DNA of 56,330 bases from an uncultured Acetatifactor sp. (GTDB lineage: Bacteria > Bacillota > Clostridia > Lachnospirales > Lachnospiraceae), in contig CAJUFI010000024.1 of the NCBI GenBank assembly GCA_910585665.1, positions 1 through 56,330 of the forward strand, in the 5' to 3' direction. Made by a program: the position numbers and the translations under genes. The notes under the pieces were generated by a model. It was not told the origin of the DNA and made no database searches. It worked only from the letters and a program-made list of their open reading frames with translations. The first letter of the stretch is position 1; each line of letters begins with the position of its first letter. Shown here piece by piece: positions 1 to 8,092 of the stretch.

Positions 1-1219
1 TTTTGTTCCCCCAATAAGGAAAAACCTTTCCGGATATGCCCAGTCTCTGCAACAGGGCAGCGGCAAGGGCGACATCAGGCTGCAATGCATCATTCTCTAT
101 CTTGGACAGCTTGGACTTGCTGCACAATCCATGGCAGAGAACCGATTGACTGACATTCTGCTCCAGGCGCAGATCCTGAATCAGGTGGCCCAAGGTATAG
201 GCATTTATGGTATCCGTCTCATGGATTCCGTCCGTTACCTGGACAGAATCCATGAAATTTTTTGGCGGAAATGCTGTCAGGGGAACGGTAGGGAAGTCCT
301 TCATGCTTCCGGTAATCGGATAATCGGTCTCTTTCTCGAGAAAGTTCCGGCACCATGTGGCATAGCAGCTATCAATTGCCTGGGCGGAGTAAAAAGCCGC
401 TTTTATATGCGTGTCCGCAAGCTCTGCTTTTCCGATATAATGGCAGCACAACCCGGCGAGAAAAGTCAGCTCAATCAAATTCGCGTCATAGGCGTTGACA
501 ACAGCCTTTTGGCGGTAAGAATCGGCCAATTCGAAGGCAGATTCGAAATCCTTTTTTTCGATTAGGTGCTTAACAGAAACAATGGCAGCATCTGTCTGCA
601 TCCTCTCCTTTTCAATCAGGGCAAAGGTACTGTCCGCCAGGCAGCTATCCAATTGTGTACAAATCTGGCGGCAGAGTGATGCCATGTCCAGAAAGAGAGC
701 CTCCTGGGCTATCAATGTCAAAAGTTGGATTTCATTCTGCGACAGAAGGAGCGCATGGAAATCTGACAGATTGATAGTCGGCCTGGTTATGTGCAGCGCA
801 TCCAACAGGGTGCCATAATTCTCCCCATGGGAACAGCATCCGGAAAGGGATTGCAGCCTGCAGTGGAGTAGCAGCCATTCCTGATAGTATAGCCGGTTGT
901 CGGCCCAGTTTTTCTCTCCCAGTTTGTCAAGCTCATTGTAGGCAGCTTGCAGTTGCCAGGCATCCAGATAGAGATGGACACGCTTCAATCCATAGAAGCA
1001 TTCGAATCCGTCCCGGCTGCTGAAGACGGGAAAGCGCCCATATTGTGCCCCGGCGCGCTCCATGAGCGCCTGAAAGGTGACATGGCTGACGTTTGCGGTA
1101 CCGGTCTCTATCCGGGACAGCGCTTGTGGAGTGCAGATGCCCTCGGAGAGCTGTTCCTGAGTGAGCCCAGCTTTTATCCGAGCTTCCTTGATAAGCAGAT
1201 TGGCGTTATGTACTGGCAT
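1..1219 (-). CDS. HTH transcriptional regulator with two HTH motifs (3' end beyond window)
   Basis: The minus strand stays open from an ATG at 1219 to the window edge, giving 406 residues without a stop, so the gene is partial. A GGAGG lies 7-8 bases before this ATG; an in-frame ATG at 1234 overlaps that site and is less likely. Residues about 8-50 form an Xre-type helix-turn-helix (GLTQEQLSEGI, then ALSRIETG). The middle (about 60-330) is helical and Leu/Ala-rich, like the TPR-type sensor part of Rgg/PlcR regulators. A second HTH-like stretch (NVSQSVLCHGLCSKSKLSK, then IEND) lies near residue 370. Regulators of this general shape often respond to peptides and sit beside peptide-biosynthesis genes. 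It diverges from the operon at 1496, which it may control; that role is inference. Confidence 0.8.
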   Translation of the reverse strand, partial: MPVHNANLLIKEARIKAGLTQEQLSEGICTPQALSRIETGTANVSHVTFQALMERAGAQYGRFPVFSSRDGFECFYGLKRVHLYLDAWQLQAAYNELDKLGEKNWADNRLYYQEWLLLHCRLQSLSGCCSHGENYGTLLDALHITRPTINLSDFHALLLSQNEIQLLTLIAQEALFLDMASLCRQICTQLDSCLADSTFALIEKERMQTDAAIVSVKHLIEKKDFESAFELADSYRQKAVVNAYDANLIELTFLAGLCCHYIGKAELADTHIKAAFYSAQAIDSCYATWCRNFLEKETDYPITGSMKDFPTVPLTAFPPKNFMDSVQVTDGIHETDTINAYTLGHLIQDLRLEQNVSQSVLCHGLCSKSKLSKIENDALQPDVALAAALLQRLGISGKVFPYWGNK

Positions 1220-1234
1220 CAGAGTAGCCTCCAT

Positions 1235-1495
1235 CGGTTGTAAATAAAATGTGCATACATAATGATATATCATATTCGAATATAATATAACATAACATAA
1301 CATGATATTGTTGATATATAATAACATGAAATATTTAAAAATGCAAGGACCCAACCTAAATGGAAACGAAAAGTTTTCTGGTCAGTTTGTGGAAAAAGAA
1401 CCTGGGAAGAGCTAGACTAACACTATAATATTCAAGAACTTGGATGGATGACAATATGTGTTGCACAGATTTCGCGGAAGGGGGGAGATAGATTC
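1235..1495. promoter_or_regulatory. AT-rich divergent intergenic region
   Basis: The region is very AT-rich. It contains the perfect 12-bp palindrome ATATTCGAATAT at 1272-1283 and a short ATAAC-type direct repeat at about 1287-1303. A TATAAT at 1424-1429 is a candidate -10 for the rightward operon, but no good -35 is seen at the right distance. The palindrome lies just upstream of the regulator start and is a plausible operator for it. Confidence 0.4.
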
Positions 1496-2500
1496 ATGAA
1501 ACTCGATATAGGGACACCTGTCATTACTTCGCATCATTATTATGCGCTTCCGTTGGCAATTATCTGCGGTGATGACGCACTGAAGCGGTGGGTCTACAGC
1601 GAGTTCATCCAGTGGTACACCTACCGCGACCACGAGGACGAGAGGACAAGGGTCAGCCTGTATAAAGATAATAATGAAAGATATAAGTTCGAACCGCTCT
1701 ATGAGACGGTTGCTATGTCTAAGCAGCTTGTAGGGGGCAAGGATGTGGTGAGTGTCTTCAAGAGCTTTTTAGATAACGGGCAGTACATCTACGATTTTGT
1801 GGATTTGCATTATATCCGTTCATTAAGACGAGACAGGCATTTGATGCATGATGTTCTGATTTTTGGTTACGATGATGATTTGCAAGTGTTTCATGTATAT
1901 GCCTATCATGGAGCAAAGCTTGCCCAATGGGACATCCCATATGCCGAATATGAGGAGGCTTATGATTCGGACTATCAAAGGGCGCAGTTCCATCTTACAG
2001 TATTGTATCGTAAAAAAGATGCAGAATTCCACCTGGACATCGGACGCATCGGAAACCATCTCCTGGACTATCTCGAAGGGATAAACACTTCTAACCGTGA
2101 GGCACCGCTTTCAGTGGAACTGTATAAGCCCAGGTTCGGACTGGATGTCTACGATGAAATGAAGTACAACCTCCAATGTATGCGTGACTGGAACTTGCTG
2201 CTGGACATCCCAGAGATGTTCTGTATCTATGAGCATAAATGTTTCATGTATGAGAGGGTGGCATATCTGGATGGATGCACGGATGTGAAATGCCCTGACA
2301 GCTTGAGGGACAGGTTTGCAGAGATGAAAGAGTCGGGAAGGATTATGGCAATGTTGGCATTGAAGCTCAATCAGAAAAGGTTGTCCAGCGAGGAAGACTA
2401 TAATGCCTTGATGCATCGTTTTGATGTCATGAAAGAACTTGAAAAGGCTGCGTTATCTGAGTACTATGAACACAACTGTTCTGTCTTTGAAAATGCGTGA
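1496..2500 (+). CDS. possible BtrH-like / papain-fold protein of the peptide cluster
   Basis: The protein has 334 residues from ATG 1496, chosen because GGGGGGAG sits about 7 bases upstream; an earlier ATG at 1448 has no ribosome site. I do not recognise a named family with certainty. The layout resembles BtrH N-terminal / peptidase-C39-like proteins of natural-product clusters: an early His pair (SHHYYALPL), then a 'NGQYIYDFVDLHYI' strand, then 'HDVLIFGYDDDLQVFHVYAY', the position where such folds carry a His followed by a Gly-Tyr-Asp turn. In butirosin synthesis BtrH moves an acyl group from a carrier protein to the substrate, and a carrier-like protein lies 2.7 kb downstream. No obvious catalytic Cys is seen near the N-terminus. 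The stop is 6 bases before the next start, so the two genes form one operon. It could instead be a precursor-binding or structural protein. Confidence 0.55.
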   Translation: MKLDIGTPVITSHHYYALPLAIICGDDALKRWVYSEFIQWYTYRDHEDERTRVSLYKDNNERYKFEPLYETVAMSKQLVGGKDVVSVFKSFLDNGQYIYDFVDLHYIRSLRRDRHLMHDVLIFGYDDDLQVFHVYAYHGAKLAQWDIPYAEYEEAYDSDYQRAQFHLTVLYRKKDAEFHLDIGRIGNHLLDYLEGINTSNREAPLSVELYKPRFGLDVYDEMKYNLQCMRDWNLLLDIPEMFCIYEHKCFMYERVAYLDGCTDVKCPDSLRDRFAEMKESGRIMAMLALKLNQKRLSSEEDYNALMHRFDVMKELEKAALSEYYEHNCSVFENA

Positions 2501-2506
2501 GGTAAG

Positions 2507-3613
2507 ATGATGGATGGTAGGACACTTCAATATGCAGATATTGTGCTGGAACCGGTTAGCTTGAGCGAGGTGATTGGGCTTGACACAGGTGATGCGGGAA
2601 TCCAATACGACTACTTTGACAGTATTGTCTCAAGGAATGGGAACTGTTTGGCTGAGGCCTATATGATTAAAAACCAAACAGAAAATGTCGGATATGTAGC
2701 GCTGTATCATATTGATGCTGCAAATGAGATTGCAAATATCTACGGCAAAATCAGTGGGAAGCAATATTACGGTGACTTTATCAAGGCGTTTTTGGCATTG
2801 CTTGGATATGCGTTTACAGAACGGGATTTAAAGAAGCTGAGCTTGGTATATCGTCAAGACAATTATTTCTTTGACGATGTGTGCAAGCATCTCCGCTTCA
2901 TTCGAGAAGGCTTGCTGAGAGGGCAATTGAACTGTGAAGGGAGAAGTTTCGATGTCAGTACATATGGAATGCTTAGATATGAGTATCAGAGACTTGCGGT
3001 TGGCTCATACAAAATGATGTTCGCTTGGGATTATGGCTTTTATCCTCAAAAGGTGGTACAGCTTGATTTGGCGGGATATTTCAACCGCCGACTGTTCACC
3101 AATTCCCTTGACAACCCCAACCATGCGAGGATAAATGACTGGCTTCGTGAGTATGTAATGAACCGGACAGTCCCGGAGGAGCATTGCCTGATATATAAGG
3201 ATGTAAAGTTCCCAGTTCGTATTTTTGCCCCTGATTTTGAGTTTGACTGTTTTTTGTGCGGGAAACAGGAGATAAGTGTCCCGGAAGGAAGGTATACAGA
3301 CCTTCTCTTGGTGGCTACTGCGCAGTTCGGTAACAGGCAGACGTATGTCACAGCTGTCTACGAGGATGGGACAAGTGAGGAGTGTGCGTTCAACATAGGA
3401 GACTGGTGCGAGAAAATCGCGCGGGATGAGCATATCATCCACTATGCTGCTGCCTGCCGGGAGCTTGGCCAGAAATCCAACATGGTCAAGTGTGATGCCT
3501 TCGTCTATTTACAAAGGGTACATATCAACTGGGATAAGTTGCTGAAAAGACTGATTTTCCCGATGGAGAGCAATGAGATATTTATCTTTGCGGGAGCATT
3601 GTGCGTAGCGTGA
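2507..3613 (+). CDS. GNAT-like N-terminal domain fused to beta-rich C-terminal domain
   Basis: The protein has 368 residues. Residues about 1-160 look like an N-acetyltransferase of the GNAT fold: 'ENVGYVALYHID', then 'DFIKAFLALLGYAFTERDL', then 'KHLRFIREGLLRGQLNCEG', which matches the usual beta4, alpha3 and last-strand pattern. Residues about 185-368 are strand-rich, with 'YTDLLLVATAQFGNRQTYVT' followed by 'YEDGTSEE', reminiscent of a galactose-binding-like sandwich. It follows the BtrH-like gene by 6 bp and is almost certainly co-transcribed. ATG 2507 and ATG 2510 are adjacent. Codon use is AT-rich like the rest of this block. A role in acylating the cluster product is inference. Confidence 0.55.
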   Translation: MMDGRTLQYADIVLEPVSLSEVIGLDTGDAGIQYDYFDSIVSRNGNCLAEAYMIKNQTENVGYVALYHIDAANEIANIYGKISGKQYYGDFIKAFLALLGYAFTERDLKKLSLVYRQDNYFFDDVCKHLRFIREGLLRGQLNCEGRSFDVSTYGMLRYEYQRLAVGSYKMMFAWDYGFYPQKVVQLDLAGYFNRRLFTNSLDNPNHARINDWLREYVMNRTVPEEHCLIYKDVKFPVRIFAPDFEFDCFLCGKQEISVPEGRYTDLLLVATAQFGNRQTYVTAVYEDGTSEECAFNIGDWCEKIARDEHIIHYAAACRELGQKSNMVKCDAFVYLQRVHINWDKLLKRLIFPMESNEIFIFAGALCVA

Positions 3614-3833
3614 TTTGCTACGAAATTTTATTAACGCTTAGTGCTTATGCAAATACCCATTTTGCCGCTGAAGTAAAATATCAGAACTTTTTGAGGGCAA
3701 TTGATTTTTGCTGGTTTTGATTCTTTGCAGAAAAGCGCCATATAACACGTTTGGCCAGTTTTTCAAAGAAAAGACGAGGTTCAGCACACTGAAGATAAGC
3801 AAAATTTTAATGATATACAGGGAGGATTGAATA

Positions 3834-5153
3834 ATGTTTTATAAACCATCAATGTTTAACCATATTTGCGATATGGACAATGAAATGATTCTTTACAATT
3901 CATTGAAAGGTTGTAAGGGAATCCGTAAGGTTCATGCGGATAAGGTACCAGAATTATCAAGTATTATGAAGCGCTCCAAGCTTGATAGAGCATCGCTTGA
4001 AGCTTTTGAGGATCTCATAAATCTTGGATATTTTGTGCCATATGATTTTGATGAGAGATTGAATTGTGATCGGATGCAAATGGAGATGATAACCAATACT
4101 GTCTTAAGATTGGTTATACATACAACGAAAGCATGTAATTTCAGATGCAAATATTGTGCCCTGGATTTTTGTAATGAATTTATGAGTCGGGAGATATGCG
4201 ACAGTATCATAAAGTACATTCGACAAAATATTTCCCGTTACAGTGCAGTCCATATCAGTTGGTTTGGCGGCGAACCCTTAATGGGGATGGATGTGATAGA
4301 GCACATATCTACTGAGGTTATAGAGATATGTAAAAGAGCTAAAAAGCCCTATTTCAGTTCAGTTACTACAAATGGATACCTACTTACTCCTAAAAATTTG
4401 TCTATTTTGATGAAATGTAAAGTAGCTCATTATATCGTGACGATTGACGGAATCCAAAGCACCCATGACAATCAACGTGTCCTGGTGGATGGCAGTGGCT
4501 CTTTTAAAAAAATAATTGATAATCTGAAATATATCAGTGAGAACATAATTTCCCGTAATTTGAAGGTAATCATCCGAACCAATATTACGCAAGATATTTA
4601 TGATGTCTTAAAGGACTATTATGAATATTATAATTTAACTTTTGGGCATGATAAGAGGTTTTCTTTATTTGTAAGGCCAGCCGGAGATTGGGGCGGAGAA
4701 AGAGTAAAAAGTTTTCTCAATCACTTAATCGATAAAAGTTGGATGGATTCTGTAATATTAGATTTAGCGGAGCTGTCCGGTGACATTAAATATAGCATGA
4801 ATTTTGAAGATTTAAATTTTGGAGGAACTACATGTAATGCAACTTATCTGAATAAATATACGATTGGGTGTGACGGCCTGATAGCAAAGTGTGATACGGC
4901 TAGTGAAGAGCTGGCCATTGGGAAAATTGAAGATGGGAGAATGGTTATAGACAGGGACAAGGAAAATCAATGGATATTGGGACATAGACATAAAGATGCG
5001 GAATGTAATGACTGTTTTTTTGGATTCTCCTGTTTTTATAATTCCTGTCCTAAATCAAGAATATTATACAATTCGAAAAATTGCGCAAGATTAAATCAAA
5101 TTGACAGTCTACTCAAATTATATTGTAAAACTAATGATGTACAATACATATAA
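3834..5153 (+). CDS. ccpM: radical SAM/SPASM peptide maturase (CcpM-like)
   Basis: The protein has 439 residues; ATG 3834 follows GGAGG by 8 bases. The radical SAM motif CNFRCKYC places the [4Fe-4S] Cys at 101, 105 and 108. 'SWFGGEPLMG' is the GGEP motif that binds SAM, and 'TIDGIQSTHD' is also typical. The C-terminus is SPASM-type: Cys-rich 'CNATYLNKYTIGCDGLIAKC', then 'ECNDCFFGFSC...NSCPKSR', holding auxiliary clusters. The first 90 residues match the RRE-like leader-binding front seen in peptide maturases. Together with the ACP-like, protease and Cys-rich peptide genes downstream, it best fits the clostridial Cys-rich-peptide maturase CcpM family (TIGR04068, recalled and not searched). The expected chemistry is radical modification such as thioether formation on the Cys-rich core. 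It is very AT-rich compared with genes after 8 kb. Confidence 0.85.
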   Translation: MFYKPSMFNHICDMDNEMILYNSLKGCKGIRKVHADKVPELSSIMKRSKLDRASLEAFEDLINLGYFVPYDFDERLNCDRMQMEMITNTVLRLVIHTTKACNFRCKYCALDFCNEFMSREICDSIIKYIRQNISRYSAVHISWFGGEPLMGMDVIEHISTEVIEICKRAKKPYFSSVTTNGYLLTPKNLSILMKCKVAHYIVTIDGIQSTHDNQRVLVDGSGSFKKIIDNLKYISENIISRNLKVIIRTNITQDIYDVLKDYYEYYNLTFGHDKRFSLFVRPAGDWGGERVKSFLNHLIDKSWMDSVILDLAELSGDIKYSMNFEDLNFGGTTCNATYLNKYTIGCDGLIAKCDTASEELAIGKIEDGRMVIDRDKENQWILGHRHKDAECNDCFFGFSCFYNSCPKSRILYNSKNCARLNQIDSLLKLYCKTNDVQYI

Positions 5154-5188
5154 GTAAGAACGCCACATAAATGAAAAGGAGGTCAGTA

Positions 5189-5479
5189 ATGTTAGATTCA
5201 TATATGGTAATTAAAAATAAAGTTATAGAAATCTTTGAATTAAATGGATTTTACCTTCCTATCGCTGAGGAAATAGAAGACGATATCAATATCATGGAGT
5301 ATGATATAAGCTCATTGGAATTTATTTCTATAATTATTCGATTTGAGGAAGAGTTGGGGATTCGTATTCCTGATGAGGTATTGACGATAGAATTGTTTCA
5401 ATCGTTTAACGCTCTGGTGGAGTTTCTTTATGATTTATCAGAAGGTGATAGTAAAGTTTTGCTAGAAGACATGAAATAA
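5189..5479 (+). CDS. acyl-carrier-related protein of peptide maturation system
   Basis: The protein has 96 residues from ATG 5189, preceded by AAGGAGG at 5177-5182; an in-frame ATG at 5171 overlaps that site and is rejected. The fold is acyl-carrier: four predicted helices, with 'DISSLEFISIIIRFEEELG' then 'IRIPDE' matching the classic DSL...EEEFGIEIPDE region. Ser42 stands where the 4'-phosphopantetheine attaches, but the usual Asp-Ser-Leu is Ser-Ser-Leu, so attachment should be tested. It starts 36 bases after the radical SAM gene. It resembles the 'peptide maturation system acyl carrier-related protein' family (TIGR04069, recalled). It could carry an acyl or aminoacyl group for the BtrH-like protein or serve as a scaffold. 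Confidence 0.75.
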   Translation: MLDSYMVIKNKVIEIFELNGFYLPIAEEIEDDINIMEYDISSLEFISIIIRFEEELGIRIPDEVLTIELFQSFNALVEFLYDLSEGDSKVLLEDMK

Positions 5480-5639
5480 ATAGGGTATTGCTTGTAAGGA
5501 TTATTTTATGATTCAGAGGAATGTCGATTTGTGAACAGGATTAGGATGGGAAGCGCAAAGAACAGCTTTGCTCGTCGAAGTTGTCCGGACTGAGTGTAGG
5601 AAGGAACCATAGACTTTGGCATGATTGGGGGACAAAAGG

Positions 5640-7460
5640 ATGATTAAAGCCTATGATTGTGATGTTGTTGTAGTGGATTCAGGGGTAGATTGTGCTCACC
5701 CGGAATTAAATTCAGCCGTAATACAAGGGATTTCAGCCAGCGTCTCAGGAATGAAAGAGGGATGCGATGATGTTTTAGGGCATGGAACAGCGATATGTGG
5801 GATTATTCATAGGCATGTCCCTAATGCTAAAATTTTAATGATTAAGATAATTGACGGTTTGACGGATGACATAAAAGAAGACAAGCTTATCAATATATTA
5901 GATTTTATATATGAAAATGTGGAGTGTAGCATAGTCAACTTGAGTCTGGGACTTAATCTGGTTCAGGACAGTCATCAGCTATATCAGATATGTGATAAAC
6001 TGAAGAAAAAGGGCATTGCAACAATATCAGCGTTTGATAATTCGGGTGCGATATCTTATCCTGCTGTTTTTGACTGTGTATATGGGGTTGTTGCCCATGA
6101 AGCTTGTTTAAAAATAGATGAGATTATGTTCTGTAATAGTAACATGGTGAATTTATGTGCCTGTGGAAAAGCACAGAGGGTTCTATGGAAGGATGCCTCT
6201 TACATTATTTCTGGAGGAAATAGCTATGCGTGCGCGCATGCGACAGGTGTCATTTTGAAGGTAAAAATGGAGAAGCGGCAGTGGGATATCGCAGAGATTA
6301 TCCAGAAGGTGGCTCGCCATCGATTGGAGTTTGCTGTTAATGCATTGGGCAATAGGAAACCTCCTTGTGACCATTATAAAAAAGTGGCACTGTATCCATT
6401 TAATAAGGAAATGCATAGTCTTGTGAGGTTTGAAGACACTCTTTCCTATGAGATAATTGATATATATGATGCCAAATATTCTGTGCATGTTGGGGCTTTT
6501 ACGAATTTGCTGTTGGGTCTATCCAATGCAAAAGATCATCGAATAAGGAACATCAAAGACATTGAATGGGATTCATTTGACACACTTGTGGTTGGCCATA
6601 CAAGAAAAATGTTAGATGTGGCGAGTGCCCATGTGATTGCATCAGATGAGCTAATCAGGGAAGCCTTGAGAAAAAACAAAAATGTATATTCATTTGATGA
6701 TTATAGAGAAATTATAGAAGCGGAGAAGTATTCAGGTAACTATTTTTGTCCTACAATAGAATATGGGGAGGAATTCAGAAAATACACCTTGCCTTTTGGT
6801 AAACTATATAAAATATCGACTCCGGTTTTAGGGGTATTTGGTACGAGTTCAAAACAAGGGAAGTTTACCTTACAGCTTATATTGAGGCAATTGCTTCTGC
6901 AAAATGGATATACAGTCGCTCAGCTAGGGAGCGAGCCTACCGCTTATTTGCTGGGCATGGATGCTTGCTATCATTTTGGATATGGTTCCGAAAAGGTTGG
7001 CAATGAGGCTTATAGTGTTTCCTATTTAAATAGAATGATGCATGAATTGGATTTATTAAATAGAGATATCATTCTTGTAGGTTGCCAATCCAATACGATT
7101 TCCGATGAAATAAACGATATAAATGATTTGGCCTTTCCACAATTGTCGTTTCTATATGGAACAAACCCGGATGGAATCATACTTTGTATCAATGAATTTG
7201 ACGATAAGGAATATGTTAAGAGAACAATGTTGTGCTTAGAGACGCTGGTTCACTGTAAAGTAATCGCAGCAGTGCTTTTCCCCCTTTCCTTTTCGGATGT
7301 AATGACAGGAATCTATGGGAAAAAGAGAAGGTTGAGCATAGAGGAGCTGTGCTCAGTTTGTAATAGTCTTGGGTCTGAAATGGATGTGCCGGTTTATGTT
7401 TTAGGAGACAATGTACATATGAATCAATTGTTGGATAAATTAATTGCATTCTATTCATGA
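5640..7460 (+). CDS. S8 subtilisin-type protease fused to TIGR04066/DUF1611-like P-loop domain
   Basis: The protein has 606 residues from ATG 5640 (GGGGGAC upstream; a TTG at 5625 is possible). Residues 1-225 are a subtilisin domain with an intact triad: Asp13 in VVDSGVD, His48 in GHGT, Ser195 in GNSYACAHATG, and Asn134 as likely oxyanion residue. There is no signal peptide or propeptide, so it acts in the cytoplasm. Residues about 245-606 are a second domain starting KVALYPFNKEMHS, with a deviant Walker A (GTSSKQGKFT) like the GTDxxxGKMT loop of DUF1611 and dethiobiotin-synthetase-type proteins. It resembles the TIGR04066 peptide-maturation protein (recalled). The expected role is leader removal linked to nucleotide binding. 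A degenerate copy of the C-terminal domain lies at 11719-12024. About a dozen Cys in the protease part is unusual for S8. Confidence 0.8.
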   Translation: MIKAYDCDVVVVDSGVDCAHPELNSAVIQGISASVSGMKEGCDDVLGHGTAICGIIHRHVPNAKILMIKIIDGLTDDIKEDKLINILDFIYENVECSIVNLSLGLNLVQDSHQLYQICDKLKKKGIATISAFDNSGAISYPAVFDCVYGVVAHEACLKIDEIMFCNSNMVNLCACGKAQRVLWKDASYIISGGNSYACAHATGVILKVKMEKRQWDIAEIIQKVARHRLEFAVNALGNRKPPCDHYKKVALYPFNKEMHSLVRFEDTLSYEIIDIYDAKYSVHVGAFTNLLLGLSNAKDHRIRNIKDIEWDSFDTLVVGHTRKMLDVASAHVIASDELIREALRKNKNVYSFDDYREIIEAEKYSGNYFCPTIEYGEEFRKYTLPFGKLYKISTPVLGVFGTSSKQGKFTLQLILRQLLLQNGYTVAQLGSEPTAYLLGMDACYHFGYGSEKVGNEAYSVSYLNRMMHELDLLNRDIILVGCQSNTISDEINDINDLAFPQLSFLYGTNPDGIILCINEFDDKEYVKRTMLCLETLVHCKVIAAVLFPLSFSDVMTGIYGKKRRLSIEELCSVCNSLGSEMDVPVYVLGDNVHMNQLLDKLIAFYS

Positions 7461-7618
7461 TTTATGTACAGTATACTGACATTTTCTGCACATATGTGAA
7501 TGGGAGTGAATATAATTTCAGGCTTGCTTATACGGAGATTGCCTGTTTGGCAAAACATTGTTTAAATAGGAATCGGTATACAATTATATAAATATTTTAA
7601 GAGGAAGGAGGCAGAAAT

Positions 7619-7768
7619 ATGGGGAAGAAACTAAAAAAACCGCAAAAAGGTCAAAAGTTCACTATCGTGCAGCTATATGATAATATTGAATGCACCGTTA
7701 TTGACAAGAATAATTGTGAAGGTGCAAACTGTTCATCAGGCTGTGGAAAAAGTAAATGCAACACATAA
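7619..7768 (+). CDS. candidate Cys-rich RiPP precursor peptide (49 aa)
   Basis: A short gene from ATG 7619 to TAA 7768 encodes 49 residues and has one of the best ribosome sites in the window (GGAAGGAGG, 7 bases upstream). The N-terminus is basic (MGKKLKKPQKGQKF, with TIVQLYDN following), resembling the leader of CLI_3235/Clo7bot-type precursors (K-K-P...F..TVELY, recalled pattern). The second half has five Cys (25, 33, 38, 42, 47) with several Gly and Ser (CSSGCGKSKC). It lies between the protease and the ABC exporters, exactly where a substrate gene would be expected. No other short Cys-rich frame with a ribosome site is seen in the cluster. Cleavage is probably somewhere around residues 20-24, which is a guess. 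Confidence 0.75.
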   Translation: MGKKLKKPQKGQKFTIVQLYDNIECTVIDKNNCEGANCSSGCGKSKCNT

Positions 7769-8092
7769 TTCCCTAACTAAATTTTGCTAAGCAGAAAATT
7801 TATGTAGAATTATAGGTAAACAGACTATATCCTTAACTGTGATTATAATATAATTGTATGCTGATTCTAGAGTTAATGGTTATAGTTTGTTTGCGTAAGG
7901 TCAGACAGAAGTCTTTTCTGTATATACTCGCAGAATTGACTTTCTGTCTGTACTTTATCCCAACTGGGCAATGTTATGCCCAAGACAGACAAGATTTAAC
8001 AATCAGATGAAAGTCCCAATATGCTGGCAATCTTGAAGCCGCTGCCGTGCAATATATACTACGATTAGATGTTTGAAAAGAAAGGATATGAA
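7769..8092. promoter_or_regulatory. structured AT-rich leader before the exporter operon
   Basis: This 324-bp stretch has no gene. It holds a long hairpin: CAGACAGAAGTC (7902-7913) pairs with GACTTTCTGTCTG (7938-7950), and TTCTG/CAGAA pair inside it across T-T mismatches. A second perfect 6-bp stem, TGGGCA/TGCCCA (7965-7982), follows. Neither ends in a T-run, so they are not simple terminators. AT-rich boxes near 7848-7858 could be a promoter. The structure may set the ratio of precursor to exporter transcript. Confidence 0.4.

Noticed and set aside
131..565. Plus-strand frame over the regulator
   Set aside because: The minus strand encodes a continuous HTH protein through this region.
5530..5593. 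A 21-codon frame with a GTG start between the ACP and the protease
   Set aside because: Weak ribosome site and only one Cys; not a convincing second precursor.
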